This document shows, piece by piece, positions 8,362 to 15,812 of a stretch of DNA of 41,601 bases. How positions within the stretch are numbered: position 1 is the stretch's first letter; each line of letters begins with the position of its first letter. Both the position numbers and the translations under genes were made by a program. The notes under the pieces are model-generated. The model was not told the DNA's origin and ran no database searches. It saw only the letters and a list, made by a program, of their open reading frames with translations. The DNA comes from Spirosoma spitsbergense DSM 19989 (GTDB lineage Bacteria; Bacteroidota; Bacteroidia; Cytophagales; Spirosomataceae), in contig NZ_KB893584.1 of NCBI RefSeq assembly GCF_000374085.1, positions 1-41,601 on the forward strand. Reading direction: 5' to 3'.

Positions 8362-9810
8362 TTATTTCTTATCCCACCACACGCGGGTGTACTGATCGTC
8401 GGCTCCCTGCTGCGCCACTACGGTTGCGTAGTTTTTGGCGTTCAGCGTCGTTTCCGTTACCGGATAGGCCAACCGGCGGGGGATTGCCGTACCGCCGTTC
8501 AGCGTGGTTGGGGCAGGCTTCAGCACGGGATAGCCCGTCCGGCGCCAGCTATCCCAGCTCTCCTGACCCTGCAGGAACAGGGAGATCCAGCGTTGGGTGG
8601 CAATGCGCTCAATGGCGGTGGCATCCGTATAGGCCACATTCGGCTGCGCAATGTAAGCCGTATAGGCAGCATCGGTGTAGCCAGTTCCCATCCATTGTTG
8701 CAGGGATGCTTTCACGGCCGCTTCGTACAGGGTTTGAGCATTGCCCGCGGTCCAGCCTAATTTGGCCGCTTCGGCTTGAGCAAACAGCACCTGTGCATAG
8801 GTCATTACGTTGGCTGGTGAGGTTGGCTGACTCACCATGGCACCCGCCAGGGAGAAATCCTGGGCTTTACCAGCGGCTGGGAAAACTCCATAAGGTACCC
8901 CAACGTAGTTGCCTTTCTGGTTAGGAGCCGCCTGATAGGGCAGGCGTGGGTCGCTAACACTCTTCAGGTAGTTTACGTACGTATCACTCACGGCAAAATC
9001 CTTCCGGTTGCTGAAGGTGTAGTTGTCATACAGGCCGTTCCAGTTATTTTGATCGCTCAGAAACTGGTACTGTACGTTGTCGGCATTGGCCGTAAGAACA
9101 CCATCAGCCAGGGCCGCGTTGAATTCCGCTTTTCCTTTAACAGGATCCGCTTTGGAGATACGCAGCGCGGCAATCAGGCGTAGCGAGTTGGCAAACTTTT
9201 TCCAGCGGGCGGCATTACCATTCAGCAGAATATCCCCAACGACAGCTTTCCCTCCGTCAAACTGTGCGGCTGCTTCTTTCCACTCTTTAAACAGATCCGT
9301 ATAAATGTCCTGCTGCTTATCGAAAGCGGGTGAGAAATTATCACTCCCCTTCAACGCCTGTGAATAAGGTACATCGCCCCAGCGGTCGGTAATGAACTGG
9401 AAAAAATAGCCTTTCAGAATCCGGGCAATGGCAATCTGGTTAGCATTGGATCCGTTGGCGGCTGCGGCAACTTTGGTGGCATCATTCGAGTTCAGGTTGA
9501 TGACCTGCTGGAGATTGACTAGTGGCCCCGTATAAAGCCCATTGTAATTGAAATTGATGGTCTTATAGCGCGATTCCTCAATGTATGTTACATCGCCGAG
9601 CTGCTGCACGTACAGGGCCGGAACGCCGTTGTACGACCCCGGACCAACCTGGTTATTAATGGTACCTACCGTACGGATGGCACCCGTAAACAAACTGGCA
9701 GTATTTGGGGCTGATGGACTGTTAGGGTTGACGTTGATGTCCCCAAATTTATTACAGGCGGTCGTCATCGACAGCAGGCCCGCAAAAAACAGATACGTAT
9801 ATCCTTTCAT
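8362..9810 (-). CDS. SusD/RagB-like outer membrane nutrient-binding lipoprotein
   Basis: 482 residues. The lipoprotein signal has its lipobox cysteine at residue 19 (MTTAC), then the common SusD start NKFGDINVNPNSPS. Length and the many aromatic motifs fit the SusD-like_2/SusD family: surface alpha-helical lipoproteins that cap a SusC channel and bind the ligand. The C-terminal half keeps family-typical segments such as TQRWISLFLQGQESWDSWRRTGYPVL. The gene lies 69 bases downstream of a susC, the standard order, and is followed by a strong terminator. The ligand is unknown and there is no associated glycosidase in the window. Confidence 0.92.
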   Translation of the reverse strand: MKGYTYLFFAGLLSMTTACNKFGDINVNPNSPSAPNTASLFTGAIRTVGTINNQVGPGSYNGVPALYVQQLGDVTYIEESRYKTINFNYNGLYTGPLVNLQQVINLNSNDATKVAAAANGSNANQIAIARILKGYFFQFITDRWGDVPYSQALKGSDNFSPAFDKQQDIYTDLFKEWKEAAAQFDGGKAVVGDILLNGNAARWKKFANSLRLIAALRISKADPVKGKAEFNAALADGVLTANADNVQYQFLSDQNNWNGLYDNYTFSNRKDFAVSDTYVNYLKSVSDPRLPYQAAPNQKGNYVGVPYGVFPAAGKAQDFSLAGAMVSQPTSPANVMTYAQVLFAQAEAAKLGWTAGNAQTLYEAAVKASLQQWMGTGYTDAAYTAYIAQPNVAYTDATAIERIATQRWISLFLQGQESWDSWRRTGYPVLKPAPTTLNGGTAIPRRLAYPVTETTLNAKNYATVVAQQGADDQYTRVWWDKK

Positions 9811-9837
9811 TTTTTTAAGTCGTTATGTGGTTGAAAA

Positions 9838-9874
9838 CCCACCCTCTGTCCCGCCCTACGGGGGAGAGGGTGGG
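9838..9874 (-). terminator. Hairpin between susC and susD (attenuator-like)
   Basis: Perfect 10-base arms CCCACCCTCT (9838-9847) and AGAGGGTGGG (9865-9874) begin just past the susC stop and lead into a TTTT on the minus strand. It can act as a partial terminator that lowers susD relative to susC, or as an mRNA 3'-end stabiliser after processing. Confidence 0.65.
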
Positions 9875-9879
9875 TGATT

Positions 9880-12800
9880 TTAAAAGCCTAACCGTACGTT
9901 AACCCCGAACGAGCGAACCGGTGGTAGCTGGCCACCTTCCTGCCAAATGGTTTCTGACTCAGAGATGTCGATGCCACCACCCACGGCACTGTAAATTAGC
10001 AGTGGGTTACGGGCAATAAACGAGACATTGACCGATTTTGCCCAGTTGCCCAGCATACTTTTCGGCAGGTTATAGCCGAACGATACTTCGCGCAGCTTCA
10101 CGTAGGTCTTATCATAAATCCAGCGCTCGTTGAGTGCAAACAGCCAGTTTTCGTACAGGTTCTGTGCATCGACCCGAATCGTGTTCGGCTTGCCGTCTTC
10201 GGTTACGCCATCCAGCAACACGCCACCACCATTGGCGGGGTCACTGCGCTTCTCCTTGCCCAGCTCGTTCAAACCAGCCGTTTCGGCTGCCAGACCGGAG
10301 TAGGCATTGAACATTTTGGTTGTCGAGAAGAATTTGCCACCCACTACAAAGTCCGTATTGATGCGCAGCGTTACGTTTTTGTACGTGAATGTGTTCAACC
10401 AGCCGCCTTTAAACTTCGGCAGTACCGAACCTAGTTTCACATTATTTTCTTTAATCCATAAACCGGCGTTGTTGCCTGAGCTATATACCAGGTTATTCCC
10501 GTTGGCATCCTTCTTGATTCCCTGACCAACCAGCAGACCCCAGTCTTCGCCCGTGCGGGCGTTGAGGGTAAGCGTACGCCAGGTTGGGCCATCAATCTGA
10601 TAGTTATCCAGCCCATCAACCAAGTTCACCACCTTCGTGCGGTTCCGGTCGGCGTTGATGTCGAACTCCCAGGTGAAGCCGTTCGGGTTACGGATCGGAT
10701 TGGCGTAAATGTGCAGTTCCAGACCAGAAGTCTGAATCAGACCCGCGTTGACAATGGCATTCGAGTATCCGCTCGTTGGTGCCACCGGCAGCGGAATAAT
10801 CTGATTTTTGTTGTCATTCTGGTAGGCTGTAAACTCCAGGCCAATGCGGTTGTGTGCAAACTTCAGGTCGATACCGCCTTCGTAGGAAGACGACAGGCCG
10901 GGCAGCAGGTTAGCGTTTGGTAACTGCCCCGGCAGGAAGGACGTAGCCGAACCACCGTATGGCGTGCCAATGCTGTAGGCCAGCGATGTGCGATAGGGGT
11001 CAACGTCTGTACCTACCTGCGCGTAACCAGCCCGGATTTTACCGTAAGACAGCCAATTAGTTTTAGGTACTAAATCGGTGAAAACCAAACCGGCAGAAAC
11101 AGACGGGTACAGATACGAGTTGTTACCGGCTGGCAGTGTCGATGACCAGTCATTCCGGATAGAAGCCTCCACAAAAACGAAATCGCGGAACCCTAAACTT
11201 ACATTACCAAATACGCTGTTTACCCGACGCTCATACGTGTAGTTATTTGATAGCGGCCGGTCGATAGAGGCCGCAATGTTGTAGTAACCCGGTGCGTTCA
11301 AACCACCCACGGTTGCCTGAAACAACGCTTCGGTGCGGTTATACCGAACGTTACCTCCAACGAGTGCCACCACCGATAGGTCCTTGAAATTCTGGTTATA
11401 GTTGACCAGTGCTTCGTAGTTGTTTTCAACCGAGTTGGCTCCCAGCGTTGAGAAGGCTCCCTTGCCACCAGCGTTTAGTGTGCCGGTAGCAATACGGGCC
11501 TGCTGGTAGAAGTTGTTCTGGTCCCGACGAACCGTAGCCGATGCCTTCAACGAAGGCATCAACTGGTAGGTCAGGCCAAAATCGCCGAACAGCCGGTTAC
11601 TGCGGTTTTCATTCGTATTCTCGTAAGCCTGCGTGTAAGGGCTGTCCCAGTACTTGGGGCGGGGGTCTGTTGGGCCACCAATGTTCCAGCTACGGAATGT
11701 GCCATCCGCATTTTTATAGTTCTGCAAATCTTCAATGGGTAACTGCCGCTGAAACCACTGATTAAACGAACCAATCGTCTGGTTATAGCCATTCAGGGTC
11801 GTGTTATTAATACTAAGCGGACTGTTTTGTGGCGTAGTGCCCCCGGACGAACCGTAGCGGTCGGCAGGCTGGTTTTTGGTGCCTACCGTCGTGTAATTGA
11901 TGTTCAGATTGGCCGTCAGCTTCTCGGCAAACTTGATGGAGTTCTTCGCGCTGATATAATCCCGCGTCTGTGACGAATTTGGGATGATACCATTGTTGAT
12001 GATATGCGTGTAGGAAATCCGGCTTTGAAATGCTTCAGTACCTTTCGAGAACGCAATGTTGGTATTATTACTGATGGGCTTCTCGAAGAAGTTACGCACG
12101 TTGTTCGGGTTCGGCGAGAAGGGAGTTAACTGACCAAACTGCGGGCCGGGCAACCATGAAGCTGCCGAGCGGTGCAGGGTTCCATCCAGTTTAGGCCCCC
12201 AGCTTTCATCCGCTGAGTAGTCAATCAGATTCTGTCCCTCAAAGGCTTTCCAGGAGGCTGGGTGCAGGGTAGGGTCAAATGCGAACTTATCGAACTCCTG
12301 CGAATAGCCACCACCATACTCGTTCTGGTACTTAGGCAGCAGGGCCACCATATCCAGCGTAGTACTGTGGTTGACGTCCAACCGAGTTTCACCAGATTTG
12401 GCGCGTTTGGTCGTAATGACGATAACGCCCGCCGAAGCACGGTTACCGTACAGGGCCGTAGCCGAAGGACCTTTTAGCACCGTCAGGTTTTCTACATCAT
12501 CCATGTTTACCTGGCTGATGTCGGTTACCGTACCATCTACTACGTAAAGTGGGTCACCACCCGTCAGGGAATTTACACCCCGGATACGGATGTTGGGGTT
12601 ACCGAACTTGGCTCCCGACTGGCCCAGTACCTGTACCCCGGCTACTTTACCGGCCAATGCATTACCTACGTTCTGTTCACGGGCGAAATTCAGTTTGTCG
12701 GCCTTTACTTCCTGCACAGCATAGTTTAGTGCCTTCTTTTCGCGGGCAATACCCAGAGCCGTAACCACCACTTCCTGAAGTTGCGAGGCATCCGGTGCCA

Positions 12801-13080
12801 GTGTAACGGTAATGTTTGTGCGATTGCCGAGAGCAACCTCCTGTGTCGTGAAGCCAATGAAGCTAAATGCCAGCGTAGAGCCGGAGGGAGCATTGAGCTG
12901 GAACGTACCGGCAGCATCGGTGGTCGTACCACGCGATGTTCCTTTAATCTGAACGTTTACACCGGGAAGCGTTGATCCGTCTTCACCCGATGTAACCTTG
13001 CCACTTACGGCGATATCCTGAGCCATTAGTGGGATAGCGAATAAACACAGCAGGCACTGTGCTAGTAAAAACTTACGCAT
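9880..13080 (-). CDS. SusC/RagA-type TonB-linked outer membrane transporter
   Basis: 1066 residues. A signal peptide ends near LMAQ. A CarboxypepD_reg-like domain follows (~22-105, with GVNVQIKGTSRGTTTDAAG), then the TonB-box-like LQEVVVTALGI. The plug domain (~115-225) contains IRIRGVNSLTGGDPLYVVDG and ASAGVIVITTK. A long 22-strand-type barrel runs to the terminal aromatic VNVRLGF. The family imports oligosaccharides or peptides using TonB energy, together with its SusD lid encoded next. It is the first gene of the susC-susD operon, with a matching -7 element about 50 bases upstream. Substrate is not inferable. Confidence 0.95.
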   Translation of the reverse strand: MRKFLLAQCLLCLFAIPLMAQDIAVSGKVTSGEDGSTLPGVNVQIKGTSRGTTTDAAGTFQLNAPSGSTLAFSFIGFTTQEVALGNRTNITVTLAPDASQLQEVVVTALGIAREKKALNYAVQEVKADKLNFAREQNVGNALAGKVAGVQVLGQSGAKFGNPNIRIRGVNSLTGGDPLYVVDGTVTDISQVNMDDVENLTVLKGPSATALYGNRASAGVIVITTKRAKSGETRLDVNHSTTLDMVALLPKYQNEYGGGYSQEFDKFAFDPTLHPASWKAFEGQNLIDYSADESWGPKLDGTLHRSAASWLPGPQFGQLTPFSPNPNNVRNFFEKPISNNTNIAFSKGTEAFQSRISYTHIINNGIIPNSSQTRDYISAKNSIKFAEKLTANLNINYTTVGTKNQPADRYGSSGGTTPQNSPLSINNTTLNGYNQTIGSFNQWFQRQLPIEDLQNYKNADGTFRSWNIGGPTDPRPKYWDSPYTQAYENTNENRSNRLFGDFGLTYQLMPSLKASATVRRDQNNFYQQARIATGTLNAGGKGAFSTLGANSVENNYEALVNYNQNFKDLSVVALVGGNVRYNRTEALFQATVGGLNAPGYYNIAASIDRPLSNNYTYERRVNSVFGNVSLGFRDFVFVEASIRNDWSSTLPAGNNSYLYPSVSAGLVFTDLVPKTNWLSYGKIRAGYAQVGTDVDPYRTSLAYSIGTPYGGSATSFLPGQLPNANLLPGLSSSYEGGIDLKFAHNRIGLEFTAYQNDNKNQIIPLPVAPTSGYSNAIVNAGLIQTSGLELHIYANPIRNPNGFTWEFDINADRNRTKVVNLVDGLDNYQIDGPTWRTLTLNARTGEDWGLLVGQGIKKDANGNNLVYSSGNNAGLWIKENNVKLGSVLPKFKGGWLNTFTYKNVTLRINTDFVVGGKFFSTTKMFNAYSGLAAETAGLNELGKEKRSDPANGGGVLLDGVTEDGKPNTIRVDAQNLYENWLFALNERWIYDKTYVKLREVSFGYNLPKSMLGNWAKSVNVSFIARNPLLIYSAVGGGIDISESETIWQEGGQLPPVRSFGVNVRLGF

Positions 13081-13130
13081 AAGACATAGTTTAAGTTATG
13101 AAAAGATATAAATCGAGTAATGTGCAATGC

Positions 13131-13138
13131 CAAATATA
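13131..13138 (-). promoter_or_regulatory. Putative Bacteroidota promoter -7 element for susC
   Basis: On the minus strand this reads TATATTTG, an exact match to the Bacteroidota TAnnTTTG consensus, 50 bases before the susC start codon. No clear TTG/TTTG -33 box is found at the usual spacing, which would suit an activator-dependent promoter such as one controlled by the HTCS. Confidence 0.5.
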
Positions 13139-13589
13139 TTAAAATAAGGTTAAATGGGAATGCGTTGGGATAAAAAAAAGAAATAATGGCGCACAAATTT
13201 CGCTTGCCTGCTTTAAGGCTATACTATGAATTGTTAAGAATAGAGGAAGGAGAATATTCTTCTGATAAACTTATAAAAGACAGATTAAATACCCTCTGTA
13301 ACAACTGTTTAGCGAAAATGTTTTCAACTTGTCTTTTTTGATTTTGCACTTAATTTATTTCTTCATATCGACGTATAAGTGTCTTACTGTCAAATGTTTC
13401 AATTGTACTAATTCAATTTATTGCGGCAGTGGGAGTTGACGTGAAAACAGAACCAGTCAGTATTCAGTACACGGATTTTTTATGAGTAATAATGACAAAT
13501 ACGTATACTGGTAATAGTAAAAAATAACGAAAAAAGTATCCCTAAACCGGTAAAAAATGGCTAACTATCCACTAATGGATTCAATCGGT

Positions 13590-13615
13590 AAACGTACTTT
13601 TTAAAAAGTGCGTTT
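13590..13615. promoter_or_regulatory. 26-bp near-palindrome in the susC-uvrC gap
   Basis: The arms AACGTACTTTTT and AAAAAGTGCGTT are complementary with a single wobble pair and no loop. It sits about 510 bases upstream of susC and 240 bases beyond the uvrC stop. It could be a protein-binding site; the lack of a loop and GC core makes a terminator unlikely. Confidence 0.35.
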
Positions 13616-13852
13616 TGAGTATTTACAACAATTAAAAATGAGTATATTTCCTGAATAGAACGTGCATTCCTGTTTGGAAAATAGCCCGTTTGGCCGGACG
13701 GTCGATACGCCGTAACAGCGTGTGTCAGCGGGCAGGAATAATTGCAGGAAATTTAGTGTACTGCCGGTACAGCAGGCTTGCGCTACAGCACCGACGTGCC
13801 CGGCGAGGTCTTGCCGTTTACCCGCTACGGACTACGTATTAAGGTCTTTAGC

Positions 13853-15664
13853 CTATCCGTTTTGAATGGTGTCGAAGTAACTCTTCAACTTGGTTGCCCG
13901 GTCATTACCGACTACTTCGGCTACTTCATCGAAGGTGGCTTCGCGGATTTTTTTTACCCCTTTGAAGTGCTTCAGCAGTTTAGCCGCCGTTTTTTTACCC
14001 ACTCCCTCCACGTTTTCCAACTCGCTGATCAGACTGTTTCGACTGCGTTTGTCGCGGTGGTAGGTAATGGCAAAGCGGTGCGCTTCATCGCGGATGCGCT
14101 GAATGAGTTTGAGCGACTCCGACTTCTTGTCGATGTACAGCGGGAGGTTGTCTTCGGGAAAGTAAATCTCCTCCAGCCGCTTGGCAATGCCAATAATAGG
14201 AACTTTTCCATACAGGCCCATGTCTTTGAGGGCGTCGCAGGAGGCACTGAGCTGCCCCTTGCCCCCGTCAATCACAATCAGGTCGGGCATGTCAAGGCCT
14301 TCGGTGAGCACGCGGCTATATCGGCGCGTAACGACCTCATACATGCTGGCAAAGTCATTGGGGCCAATAACGGTTTTGATACTAAAGTGCCGGTATTCTT
14401 TGTTGGCCGGTTTGCCGCCAATAAAACACACCATAGCCGCCACGGGGTTGGTACCCTGAATGTTGGAGTTGTCGAAACACTCGATGCGGTTCGGAATGGT
14501 TTTAAGCTGCAGATCCTGCTTGAGCCGGATGAGTACGCGGTCTTTCTTACTGGCGTTGGCTGTGGCTTCGGCGGCTGCCCGTTCCTGCCGTTCGCGCCGG
14601 AAGTACAGCACGTTTTTCAGCGACATATCCAGCAGTTTTCGTTTGTCGCCAATCTGCGGAACGGTCACTTCGGCTTTCAGGTCAACATCGAGCGGAATGT
14701 TGGTAATCAACTCTTTGGCCTGACTGCCATACTGCTCCCGAAACTCGATAATCAGCATCGCCAGAATATCCGGGTCAGGTTCGTCCAGTTTCTTTTTCAC
14801 CTCCACCGTGTGGGTCTGCACGATGGTGCCATTCACCACTTTCATGAAATTGACATAAGCGGCAGTTTCGTCGGAGGCAATAGAGAACACATCCGCATCG
14901 GCAATCTTCGGATTTACGACGGTCGATTTACTCTGGAAACGCTGCAACACGTCTATTTTCTCTTTGTATTTCTGCGCCTGCTCAAAGGCCAGATCACCAG
15001 CTGCTTCGACCATACGATTTTTGAAATACTCCTGCGCCGGTTTCAGATTACCTTTCAGAATGTTGTGAATCTGCTCCACATCGCTGTCGTAATCCGCTTC
15101 AGTCTGTTTGCCTTCGCAGGGGCCTTTGCAATTGCCGATGTGGTATTCCAGACAGACTTTATACTTACCTGCTTCGATGTTTTCGGGCGCGAGGTTATAG
15201 TTGCAGGTGCGAATCGTGTACAGCTGACTGAACATATCCAGCACGGTATACATGGGTTTCAGGTTGGCAAAAGGCCCGTAAAAAGTACCCTGCTTCCGGT
15301 CGATACGCCGGGTAGTCAGTACGCGGGGGAAGTGCTCATTTGTGACACAGACGAAGGGGTACGTTTTATCATCGCGCAGCAGAATATTAAACTTGGGCTG
15401 GTACCGTTTGATAAGTTGGTTTTCGAGCAGCAACGCGTCAAATTCAGTATGGACAATCGTAAACTCGATTTTCCGAATCTGACTGACCAGCCGTAACGTT
15501 TTCCGGTCGTGTCCTTTGGAATTGGTGAAATAACTGCTGACGCGGTTTTTCAGGTCTTTGGCCTTGCCGACGTAAATGACTTCTCCCGTTGTATCGAAAT
15601 ACCGGTAAACACCCGGCTCGTGGGGGACTTTGGCTAATTCTTGTTTATAGTCGAATTCGGGCAT
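13853..15664 (-). CDS. uvrC: Excinuclease ABC subunit C
   Basis: 603 residues from the chosen ATG at 15664 (MPEFDYKQELAKVPHEPGVYRYF). An in-frame start 26 codons earlier (15742) is possible, but its extension is not conserved-looking, and the UvrC family normally begins just before the PHEPGVY motif. An N-terminal GIY-YIG nuclease domain (GVYRYF, VIYVGKAKDLKNR) makes the 3' incision. A UVR motif that contacts UvrB lies at ~205-240. An RNase H-like nuclease domain (FDNSNIQG, VIDGGKGQLSA) makes the 5' incision. The C-terminus has helix-hairpin-helix repeats (VEGVGKKTAAKLLKHF). It acts in nucleotide excision repair in the cytoplasm. It is probably transcribed alone: a terminator separates it from the upstream gene, and no terminator was seen after it. 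Confidence 0.97.
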   Translation of the reverse strand: MPEFDYKQELAKVPHEPGVYRYFDTTGEVIYVGKAKDLKNRVSSYFTNSKGHDRKTLRLVSQIRKIEFTIVHTEFDALLLENQLIKRYQPKFNILLRDDKTYPFVCVTNEHFPRVLTTRRIDRKQGTFYGPFANLKPMYTVLDMFSQLYTIRTCNYNLAPENIEAGKYKVCLEYHIGNCKGPCEGKQTEADYDSDVEQIHNILKGNLKPAQEYFKNRMVEAAGDLAFEQAQKYKEKIDVLQRFQSKSTVVNPKIADADVFSIASDETAAYVNFMKVVNGTIVQTHTVEVKKKLDEPDPDILAMLIIEFREQYGSQAKELITNIPLDVDLKAEVTVPQIGDKRKLLDMSLKNVLYFRRERQERAAAEATANASKKDRVLIRLKQDLQLKTIPNRIECFDNSNIQGTNPVAAMVCFIGGKPANKEYRHFSIKTVIGPNDFASMYEVVTRRYSRVLTEGLDMPDLIVIDGGKGQLSASCDALKDMGLYGKVPIIGIAKRLEEIYFPEDNLPLYIDKKSESLKLIQRIRDEAHRFAITYHRDKRSRNSLISELENVEGVGKKTAAKLLKHFKGVKKIREATFDEVAEVVGNDRATKLKSYFDTIQNG

Positions 15665-15776
15665 ATAACGGGCCAGCAAACAGGCTGGAATAAACGGGAA
15701 GTAAACGGACAATTGGCCTGCTAGAGCCGCCTTACAAAACAACGAATACGGGCTAAAGGTTGCCGGTTAGTTTGAT

Positions 15777-15811
15777 ATGAAAAGAGCCAGCGATAGGCTG
15801 GCTCTTTTCAT
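15777..15811 (-). terminator. Intrinsic terminator after the penicillin-binding protein gene
   Basis: Perfect 14-base arms (15777-15790 and 15798-15811; core AGAGCCAGC/GCTGGCTCT) start two bases after the stop codon and include a TTTT on the minus strand. Confidence 0.8.
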
Positions 15812-15812
15812 A

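Larger units (their letters stand above)
13081..13852. other. 772-bp AT-rich intergenic region
   Basis: No credible gene is seen between susC and the end of uvrC. The first ~550 bases are conspicuously AT-rich compared with the flanks. Contents are the susC -7 element (13131-13138) and a 26-bp near-palindrome at 13590-13615 (centre TTTTTAAAAA, one wobble pair). The plus-strand frame beginning at 13778 is only the antisense of uvrC. A regulatory function such as binding of the HTCS output domain or DNA bending is plausible but unproven. Confidence 0.5.

Noticed and set aside
8319..8924. Plus-strand frame of 201 codons
   Set aside because: It overlaps the susD coding region and starts inside a terminator. 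The Arg/Pro/Ser-rich translation is typical of an antisense shadow.
13778..15496. Plus-strand frame of 572 codons
   Set aside because: It lies antisense within uvrC, whose minus-strand product carries all family motifs. The plus-strand translation shows no recognisable domain.
15665..15742. N-terminal extension of UvrC by 26 codons
   Set aside because: The extension does not look like UvrC, and the family start aligns with the ATG at 15664.
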